Assembly (NCBI GenBank): GCA_902775345.1
Contig: CACYLW010000012.1
Location: 23,874 to 87,873, forward strand
Source: an uncultured Eubacteriales bacterium
Lineage (GTDB): Bacteria > Bacillota > Clostridia > Peptostreptococcales > Anaerovoracaceae
DNA: 64,000 bases
Reading direction: 5' to 3'
The position numbers and the translations under genes were made by a program. Positions 57,032 to 64,000 of this stretch are shown here, piece after piece (the first letter of the stretch is position 1; each line of letters starts with the position of its first letter). Under the pieces are notes generated by a model that was given only the letters and a program-made list of their open reading frames with translations, had not been told where the DNA came from and made no database searches.

Positions 57032-59842
57032 CTACGCGGATCTCCCGTCATCATCTGCGTATTTTCTGTGTCTGCGGATAATGGCAAAGGCAGCAAGAAG
57101 GATCAGCGCAAGTGACGCTGCGTAGACCGCATAGTCCAGCCCTGCGACGCCTGTGAGAGCTGCAAGTTCCCTGTTGTTTTCCCAAAGCACGACTACCGTT
57201 CCGTCGCTCAGATCCACGGTTTCCATAGCTGTGGCAAGAGCCTTTTCAGCCTCCTTCTCATTACTCCCCGATGCCTTGATGATCTTTGCTCCCTTGTTTG
57301 CCTTATCCTCTGAAAAGATCCTGAATCCGGCGGCATGGTCTGACGCGGCTTCCGTGATCCTGTATTTTGCGCCTTTCGGAAGCTGCCTTATTACCGCCGT
57401 CTGACCATCCATGAGTTTCAGAGGCACTGTTGCATTTCCGGAGCCGTCCGACATGAATGTCTTTGTGTCATCACCATCGATGGTATAGGCCGTTTCCGGT
57501 ACAAGGTCTGAGAACTCCAGCCTGTACCCGAACACTTTCGAGAGGTCACCGAGATTGCCGGTGACCTTCTTCTTCACTTTCAGATCCTGATATACCGGCA
57601 CCGTCTGATCGCTGTCGCCTGTGTCTTTATGTGACGCAACCAGTATCTCCTTTTCCTCTCCGTTCACTTCTTTGACAAGGTACAGCTCCTCGAATGCGGT
57701 CATGCTGTGTCCGGTCATGCCGTCATACTGCCCGGCATCAAGAGACATTACGATCTGTCCTGATGTTCCAGTGCCGGTCGTCAGATCCGCGCTCCCGTCA
57801 GAATCCGGCACTTTATCGCCGGTCGCAGTATCCACAAGCCAGCCCCTGAAAACATACTTCTGCTTCGGAAGAAGATTTTCATAATCAATAACGTCTTTTA
57901 TTTCCCTGTTGCCTTTGCAAAGAGAAGCTGCGGTCCTTATTCCCGGGACATACAGAGTCTGCGCGGCATCACTTTTGTCCTTGTGCTCCACCAGAGTGAC
58001 GTCACCCGACCTGAGCGTCTCAAATACAACCAGTGTATGACCGGCCAGGTCAGCGGCATCAAAGCTGAACTCCATCTCAGCGGTACCGCCTGCGGCCTTT
58101 GCGGAAAAATACTCCGTGCTTTTTATGCCTGTAAGACGCTCCGCCGTACTGTCATAGATCTCGCCTTCCAGCACATAAGTTTCACCCGCAATAAGACCGG
58201 TATACCTTACCTTGTCGGTTATGACCGCATCCGTCCCCGCAAGGATATTCTGTGTGCCTGATGTACGGTCCGTCGCAGTCGTTGATATTCCCGGATAAAC
58301 AATGGTCTGATCTTTATCATTGATATCCTGATGCTTCTGTATCTCTACAGGCACCTTATCGCCGTGCAGCGGTGAAACGCGCTTCAGCGTCTCAAAGACC
58401 ACGGATTCACTGCCCGGAGTGAATGAAGACGTGTCCACCGTGAAAGACATTTTGACATCCATGACTTCTGCATCAGCCTTGAACTCCGCCTCAGCAGTTA
58501 TGTCACCGCCTCCTGAGTCTTTCATCGGACGTCCGCTTTCCTTGTCCATCAGGATCCCCTCAAGCCTGTATCTGCGGCCGGAATGCAGACCTGTGAGATG
58601 AACATTATCAACGATGGTCTCTTTTTTTATGATGCGACCTGTCCGTTTACCCGTATCTGCATCAGATGCCGATGTAGCTACGGTCACAGGTGTGTTCTTC
58701 ATTTCGACTACGGTGTCCGCTCCTTCCTTAGCGGTGAAAGTGACATCGTCGGCAAGATCGTATCCATATGGAGTTTTTGTCTCACGAAGCGTATACGTGC
58801 CGGTAGGAAGGCCGACTATGTCATGAGACTCCGAAGTGGTTTCCCATTCATCGATCACCTTGTCTTCCTGCAGCAGCTGCAGGCCGGCTCCTTCAACCGC
58901 CTTTCCGGTAACGGAATCCGTTTTTTTGATTTTTGCAGCATAGGGAACATCCCTGAAAAGCAATTCCTTTGTCTGGCCGCTCTTAAGATCCTCACCATCG
59001 ATCCTGGTAATGACTTTTCCTGTATTCTTATCCTTGTAGATCCGGCCATAGTATTTTTTATCAGATATCTTGAACCCTTCAGGTGCTTTCGTCTCTTCTA
59101 TAGTGAACCAGCCGAGAGGCAGTACTCTTTTTCCGCCGGCGATGTAGAATTTTCCGCTGCCGTTATGGACGTATGAAGCCGGAGTGTCTGTCTGCCAGTC
59201 GAATCCCGCATAGCAGTGATCGGGATCTTCGTCCCAGGCCGGCGGGTCTTTCTTGCTCGCTTCGAAGGTCCATTGATCCATTGGCAATGCACCTTTTATA
59301 TCTGCTTTTGTGGCCACATCGTAGTATTTGACAGTGAATTCAGCTCCGAGGAATCTTTCATAGCCCGCATAGCCTTCATCGTCCGATGTCTTGAACACCC
59401 TGAAATCCGGAACACCATACTGAGGCGGTTCAGGTGATGTGAATGAAGCCGGATTTGATGCAGTGTTGGAAGCTGTGATCTTTACGGTGTATGCCTTCGT
59501 GTCAAGCTTATACCCCTTGCTTGCAACAATCTCTTTCGCATAGTATGTGCCGGGCTTCATTTTCAGTCTGCCGGTCTTTCCTTCCGTGTTTGTAGTGAGT
59601 ATGGCATTATTTCCATCAATGTCCCTGGCTTTCACAGTACACTTCTTGTTTGTATAAAGCTGGTATTTAGCGCCTTTCAGGCTGTACTGGCTGTTGGCAT
59701 CCGAAGCCGCATAAACAGGGCTTACGATAATATGTATGCCAACCAGAAAGGCCAGTCCCAGCGCCAGTATCATTACCGACATGACAGGTATTTTCTGTAT
59801 CTTTCTTTTGCAGATGATTTGCTTTGACAGGTTTTTCAGCAT
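57032..59842 (-). CDS. VaFE/SpaA-repeat surface protein (pilus stalk)
   Basis: A 936-residue surface protein. N-terminal signal/anchor (VMILALGLAFLVGIHIIVSP). The first domain, ANSQYSLKGAKYQLYTNKKC, and several following segments are SpaA-type prealbumin folds (FKISDKKYYGRIYKDKNTGK, YTLRETKTPYGYDLADDVTF). Three or more VaFE repeats follow, marked by VVFETLKRV, VVFETLRSG and AFEELYLV. The end is ELAALTGVAGLD then a membrane helix and basic tail, a non-standard sorting signal. It is first in the pilus operon and could be the anchor or basal pilin. It lacks the thioester head found upstream of SpaA domains in similar adhesins. Confidence 0.85.
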   Translation of the reverse strand: MLKNLSKQIICKRKIQKIPVMSVMILALGLAFLVGIHIIVSPVYAASDANSQYSLKGAKYQLYTNKKCTVKARDIDGNNAILTTNTEGKTGRLKMKPGTYYAKEIVASKGYKLDTKAYTVKITASNTASNPASFTSPEPPQYGVPDFRVFKTSDDEGYAGYERFLGAEFTVKYYDVATKADIKGALPMDQWTFEASKKDPPAWDEDPDHCYAGFDWQTDTPASYVHNGSGKFYIAGGKRVLPLGWFTIEETKAPEGFKISDKKYYGRIYKDKNTGKVITRIDGEDLKSGQTKELLFRDVPYAAKIKKTDSVTGKAVEGAGLQLLQEDKVIDEWETTSESHDIVGLPTGTYTLRETKTPYGYDLADDVTFTAKEGADTVVEMKNTPVTVATSASDADTGKRTGRIIKKETIVDNVHLTGLHSGRRYRLEGILMDKESGRPMKDSGGGDITAEAEFKADAEVMDVKMSFTVDTSSFTPGSESVVFETLKRVSPLHGDKVPVEIQKHQDINDKDQTIVYPGISTTATDRTSGTQNILAGTDAVITDKVRYTGLIAGETYVLEGEIYDSTAERLTGIKSTEYFSAKAAGGTAEMEFSFDAADLAGHTLVVFETLRSGDVTLVEHKDKSDAAQTLYVPGIRTAASLCKGNREIKDVIDYENLLPKQKYVFRGWLVDTATGDKVPDSDGSADLTTGTGTSGQIVMSLDAGQYDGMTGHSMTAFEELYLVKEVNGEEKEILVASHKDTGDSDQTVPVYQDLKVKKKVTGNLGDLSKVFGYRLEFSDLVPETAYTIDGDDTKTFMSDGSGNATVPLKLMDGQTAVIRQLPKGAKYRITEAASDHAAGFRIFSEDKANKGAKIIKASGSNEKEAEKALATAMETVDLSDGTVVVLWENNRELAALTGVAGLDYAVYAASLALILLAAFAIIRRHRKYADDDGRSA

Positions 59843-60056
59843 AATGCGCTTTCCTTTCGTTCTCAGTTAAGTGTGTTTTATTGACGGGATGCACCCATTC
59901 TATCCGCTTTATAAAACCTGTCAACCTGTTGAAAACACTGGGTTACAGCCATTTGCTGCCTTTTGGTCCGTCTTTGCCGGATACCGGTCATTTACTGCCG
60001 GAAATCATGAAAAAAATGTTTTTGTATTTTTCGGATACAACAGTTCCGGACACAAA
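59843..60056. other. Upstream region of the pilus operon
   Basis: About 214 bases between the VaFE start and the lipoprotein terminator. It should hold the pilus promoter. I see no clear operator, riboswitch or conserved repeat, and the short open frames here are unconvincing. Confidence 0.4.
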
Positions 60057-60059
60057 AAA

Positions 60060-60084
60060 GGAGACGGACCTTTCGTCCGTCTCC
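60060..60084 (-). terminator. Terminator after the lipoprotein gene
   Basis: Read leftwards, GGAGACGGAC GAAAG GTCCGTCTCC forms a 10-bp stem followed by six T. It lies 58 bases after the lipoprotein stop. Confidence 0.88.
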
Positions 60085-60142
60085 GCGTAACGATTCGACA
60101 ATTCCTGTTTGAAGAATTCAGCTCTGTTTTCTCAGCACAGGT

Positions 60143-60949
60143 TTATCCTTCCGTGTTCGTCTCCTCACTTTCTTTTGTTTCTGTCTTTTTTGATGACTGA
60201 TCACTCTTTTTGATTTCTGCGTTTTTCTCGTGAAGCATCTCTTCCGGAGTCTTATAATCTAAAACAGCATTCTCAAGATCCATATTGTCAAGAGCGAACG
60301 ACTCACCTTTTGCGCATCTTGTGACACAGCAGGATTCTTTAAGCATACCTTCATCATAATTATAAAGAACGTATCCGCCGTAATACGAGTCATACACCTG
60401 AAAAGCCGGCATTGGATCCTTGCTCATAAGAGCCATGAAATACATCGGATCCGCATCACTCTCTTGCCTGATCAAAGATGGAACGCCTTCGAAAACAACT
60501 TCCTGTCCTGCAGCGTCAGTATACAGATATATTTCATATGGCTGATCCTTCTGGCCACACAGATATGTCTCCGTCTCAAGCTCCTTGAGTATCTCCTCAT
60601 CTGTCATCTTTGAGAAATGTCCCAGATTTACGTTGTCAAGGCAGGAATAGCTGGAGAGCTTTCCATCCTTAAATACCTTGATCCATATTACCCGTGTTTC
60701 CCTGCCGAATGACGCAGCTGCAGATTCAGGCTCTTCAGTATCTTCAAATATATAATCTGCTGTACTTTCAGGCTCTGATTCCTCGATCTTATTCTGACAC
60801 TCAAACCAGATACGCGGTTCTTCCCCGCTTATGGTCTGTGAAAAAGCTTTTCCGCCGGTCTGCCCTGAGCAAGCAGAAAGAATCATTGCCGAAATGATTA
60901 TCATTACTGAAATGAGAATAACAGTCAACAGTTTCTTGTTTTTCATCAT
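60143..60949 (-). CDS. Lipoprotein of unknown function
   Basis: A 268-residue lipoprotein. The signal peptide (MIIISAMILSACSGQTGG) has the lipobox ILSAC (Cys near residue 27). The mature part is acidic and Ser/Glu-rich. Sequence such as LKELETETYLCGQKDQPYEI and YDSYYGGYVLYNYDEGMLKE does not match a family I know. The tail after about residue 245 is Lys/Glu-rich. It has its own terminator, so it is separate from the pilus operon. Confidence 0.8.
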   Translation of the reverse strand: MMKNKKLLTVILISVMIIISAMILSACSGQTGGKAFSQTISGEEPRIWFECQNKIEESEPESTADYIFEDTEEPESAAASFGRETRVIWIKVFKDGKLSSYSCLDNVNLGHFSKMTDEEILKELETETYLCGQKDQPYEIYLYTDAAGQEVVFEGVPSLIRQESDADPMYFMALMSKDPMPAFQVYDSYYGGYVLYNYDEGMLKESCCVTRCAKGESFALDNMDLENAVLDYKTPEEMLHEKNAEIKKSDQSSKKTETKESEETNTEG

Positions 60950-61994
60950 ATCTCCTAATATTTATACAGTTGAGGCGGTCCGTATGAACCGCCTCATCAC
61001 TATAATTTCAATACTTATATTTATATGGTGATCGCTATTTCCCTGCCTTTGCAGCCGCTCCGTCTGCAACAGCGTGTGCTGCAGCTACTACAGCAAGAAC
61101 GATGCCTGCGTAAAGTGCGATTGGTCCCATTGCAGAACCTGCTGCCGCTGAGAAGTACAGCCCGGCCTTCTTCGCAAATACAGATGCGGCTATAGCTGCA
61201 ACTGCGGAGATTCCTGCACAAGGGAGAGCTCCCTTATATTTCTTCTTGAATCCGAGGAATGCTGCTACGAGAGCCATCAGTGATGCGATAAATGCAGCAA
61301 CCGCACCGTAGATTCTCGAGTAAAGTTCGTTTCCTATCGCAGCTCCGTCGTCTGCCTTATAAGCCCACGCAGAATCGAGAGCAACGAAGCCCTGCGGGAT
61401 ATCGAGATCTCCGTTGGCGTCAACATAAGAGAATCCTGCTCCGAGTCTGTCTGCAATGGATTCGAGTCCCGGATCAGCTTCGGTATCAACTACCTGCTGC
61501 AGACCATCCTTTACCTGAGCAACACCATCCTCATACTCAGCGAGCTGAGCTTCGCCATCAGCAAGCTGCTTTTCAGCATCCTTGAGCTTTTCTTCACCCT
61601 CAGCGAGCTGTTTTTCAGCATCTGCCAGCTGTCCCGGCGCAGCTGCAAGCTGTGCTTCCGCAGCTTTGAGCTTTTTCTGGCCATTTGTGTATTCATCGAG
61701 CTGAGCCTGGATAGCAGCCTGAGCCTTATCGTTTCCATTCTCATAACCCTTCTTGACGGTTGCGGTATCGTTGCCTGTTGCATTGGCAACAGCAGCGATT
61801 GCCTTTTCATAGCTATATCCGTCTTCGAGTTCCTTGACACTCTCATATGCTGTCTTAGCCATCTCAAGATTAGCCTTCTGCTCTGACTGTGTCTTAGGAT
61901 CACCCATGCTGTATCCGTATTTGACCTCTTTCGTAGTCTTGTTTGCTGCCTTTGCGGCTAAGCCAACAGCTGTGTTGAAGTCTTTCTTTGCCAT

Positions 61995-62416
61995 CAGCAT
62001 GTCAACACCGCTTACAGCTTCTACGATCTTGTCTGCAGGCTGTCCTGCTGTAGGTGCAGCGACCTTTGCTGCTGTGGCAAGATCCTTTTTTGCCATTAAC
62101 ATGTCAACACCGTTTACAGCTTCTACGATCTTATCTGCAGGCTGTCCTGCTGTAGGTGCAGCGACCTTTGCCGCTGTGGCAAGATCCTTTTCTGCCATTA
62201 ACATGTCAACACCGCTTACAGCTTCTACGATCTTATCTGCAGGCTGTCCTGCTGTAGGTGCAGCAATCTGTGCTGCTGTGTTAAGATCCTTTTCTGCCAT
62301 TAACATGTCAACACCGTTTACAGCTTCTACGATCTTATCTGCAGGCTGTCCCGCTGTAGGTGCAGCAATCTGTGCTGCTGTGTTAAGATCTTTTTCTGCC
62401 ATCAGCATGTCTACGT
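61995..62416 (-). repeat. 102-bp tandem repeats
   Basis: ATGTCAACAC (or ATGTCTACG) recurs at 61999, 62101, 62203, 62305 and 62407, exactly 102 bp apart. Each unit encodes 34 residues of the form VDMLMAEKDLNTAAQIAAPT plus AGQPADKIVEAVNG. The centre units are nearly identical, and outer units have diverged. The repeat keeps the frame, so copy number could change without breaking the protein. Confidence 0.9.
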
Positions 62417-62790
62417 TTTCAACAGCTGATTTAATACTTGCTGCCGGCATTCCTGTTTGAGCTGAAGCAAGTTCTGCCGCCTCGTCAAGCGTTTTCGGAG
62501 CCATAAGGTTTTTCACACCGTTATAGACAGCCTTTATGCTTGCTTCAGGAACAGATCCGCCCAACTGCTGAGCAACATAGCTGACAGCCTCATCTTCTGA
62601 AAGGCCTTGTCCAATTGCATTGGTAACGCCCTGATAAATACTCGATACGGTACTTGCGTCTAAACCTGTCTGCGAGGCAACCGCTGCTGCTGCTGTATTT
62701 GTATCCAGCCCGTTTGCCATCATATTCTTGACGCTATCGTAAAGTTTGGTTATATCCGAACCTGTTGCTTCGGTTCCGGACTGTGCTGCT

Positions 62791-62932
62791 ACTGTTGCAC
62801 ATGCCTTATCTTTGTCATAGCCGTTCATAAGCTCCTGAACGCTGTCGTAGAGATTGGATACACTGTTGCACATGCCTTATCTTTGTCATAGCCGTTCATA
62901 AGCTCCTGAACGCTGTCGTAGAGATTGGATAC
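62791..62932 (-). repeat. 71-bp tandem duplication
   Basis: 62791-62861 and 62862-62932 are the same 71-bp sequence, beginning ACTGTTGCACATGCCTTATC. The length is not a multiple of three, so the second copy shifts the frame. The copies are identical as far as I can read, which suggests a recent event. Confidence 0.9.
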
Positions 62933-63906
62933 ATCCGCACCCGTTGCTCCGGTTCCGGCCTGTGATGCTACTGTTGCACACGCCTTGTCTTTAGAGTAAC
63001 CTTTCATCAGTTCCTTGACGCTATCATAAAGCTGAGAAATCTGAGATCCTTTAGTACCATTTCCGGCCTGTGCTGCTACTGTTGCACATGCTTTTGCTTT
63101 TGTGTAACCTTTCATCAGCTCATTTACACCATCATAGGCGTTCTTAGCTGCTGCAAGGTCAGCTTTGTTCTTTGCATAAGCCGCAGGACTACCGTTTTTA
63201 TATCCCTTTTCAACTGTTGCCGGTGTATTGCCGGTAGCTGCTGCCGCTGTTTCAATTGCCTTTTCGTGAGGATATCCGTTCATCAGTTCGTTTACAGCAA
63301 GGTATGCCTGTCTTGCCTGAACCTTAAGAACCTTTCCCTGATTAAAATCTGCTGTTTTGGAATCAAGAAGCGCCTTTCCTTCTGCATACTCCTTAAGTCC
63401 GTTTTCATACTTAGCCTTACCTTCCTCATAGGCAGCATACCCGTCAGCGAGTGTCTGCTTGCCTTCTTCGTACTGCTGCTTACCCTCAGCAAGCTACTTA
63501 CGTCCGTCCAGATAAGCCTGTTCATTTTCCTGGAGCGTGTTAAGACCATCGTCCAGTTTGTTGAGATTTGCGGTAGACTCAACATCTTTCTGTTCATAGT
63601 AGCTCTTTGCGCCAAGAACGTCATTGATTGTCATACCGCCTGATACGAGTCCGATCAACGCAACTACAGCAAGAACTGCGCTGAGCGTCTTCATGCGTCC
63701 GTTCATTTTTGTTTCCCTCTCTCAATAACAAAGATTAAAATATAAAGCTTATAATCAGGCAAGGCAAAGCAACCACTGCCCATATTACTGAAACTATTTT
63801 AACACTTTCAGTTCCCATATTCATAATAAATGTTAAGATTTGGATCAGGAAAGATGTATTAATTAGGAAACAAATTATAAACCTTCAAAAAATGCAAATA
63901 AAAAAA

Positions 63907-64000
<94 letters not shown>

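Larger units (their letters stand above)
61035..63706 (-). pseudogene. Helical-repeat membrane protein, interrupted twice
   Basis: A frame starting MNGRMKTLSAVLAVVALIGL at 63706 has an N-terminal membrane helix. An amber TAG at 63491-63493 interrupts GRK-x-LAEGKQQYEEGKQTL; a Gln codon would fit. The frame then runs on until a 71-bp tandem duplication (62791-62932) shifts it, ending in YPISTTAFRSL. Removing one copy restores the frame to 61035. The whole would be 866 residues: a Gly-Lys-rich coil, then a long array of 34-37-residue helical repeats (LYDSVKELMKGYSKDKACAT, VDMLMAEKDLNTAAQIAAPT), a coiled coil and a C-terminal region of about three membrane helices. Function unknown. It could be a dead gene or one switched by duplication loss. 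Confidence 0.75.

Noticed and set aside
61995-62416. CRISPR-like regular repeats
   Set aside because: The 102-bp units are head-to-tail coding repeats with no spacers of unrelated sequence; they encode 34-aa protein repeats.

Overview
The window is a chromosomal segment of a strictly anaerobic, moderate-GC member of the Firmicutes, class Clostridia. The support is an anaerobic (class III) ribonucleotide reductase, butyrate kinase, a rubredoxin-first rubrerythrin, a SAM-I riboswitch before metK, SepF/DivIVA division proteins and sortase-anchored surface proteins. A family-level assignment (for example Anaerovoracaceae) is a guess. It ends inside a 5S rRNA gene, so it abuts an rRNA operon read leftwards.

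Region 1 (1-5.5 kb) is a scarred accessory region: a LysR regulator, a relic of a mobilisation relaxase, a chimeric gene joining a chromate-transporter N-terminus to an alpha/beta-hydrolase, a small membrane protein, a cytoplasmic alpha-amylase and a nucleoside deaminase. Region 2 (5,537-13,756) is an 8.2-kb integrative mobilizable element inserted in the 3' end of tRNA-Ser(GGA). A 23-bp direct repeat marks both ends. It carries integrase, relaxase, MobC, a RepA-like helicase with iteron-like repeats, a sigma-like regulator and RhuM plus zinc-finger cargo.

Region 3 (13.9-35 kb) is mostly core: a secreted transglutaminase-like protein, buk, typA, a DUF2207 membrane protein, dCMP deaminase, dapB-like, two FAD oxidoreductases, dUTPase, metK under a SAM riboswitch, an unrecognised gene with a leaderless-looking promoter, an AlaX-type editing protein, a cytidylate-kinase-like protein and a livKHMGF branched-chain amino-acid transporter. 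Region 4 (35-44 kb, leftward) is a probable long operon: nrdD, a 55-aa free-standing glycyl-radical domain, nrdG, an rRNA methyltransferase, a lipase, a prepilin-peptidase-like protein, truA, scpA, scpB and a pseudouridine synthase. NrdR boxes precede nrdD, and three DnaA boxes 12 bp apart lie between nrdD and its detached radical domain.

Region 5 (44.3-54.1 kb) holds arginase, a DUF1508 protein, rubrerythrin, a DtxR/MntR regulator and a leftward translation/division cluster (ylxM, ffh, rpsP, KH protein, rimM, trmD, HlyD-like, yggS, sepF, divIVA). Region 6 (54.1-60 kb) is a compact pilus operon resembling streptococcal FCT loci: VaFE/SpaA stalk protein, class B sortase, a signal-peptidase-like SipA protein lacking the catalytic Ser and Lys, an FctA-type pilin, and a separate thioester-like head domain. 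Region 7 holds a lipoprotein and a large helical-repeat membrane protein interrupted by an amber codon and a 71-bp tandem duplication.

The observations most worth follow-up are the class III reductase with its radical domain encoded in trans, the FCT-like pilus operon with a split adhesin, the possibly phase-switchable repeat gene, and the iteron-bearing mobile element with its decayed relative nearby.
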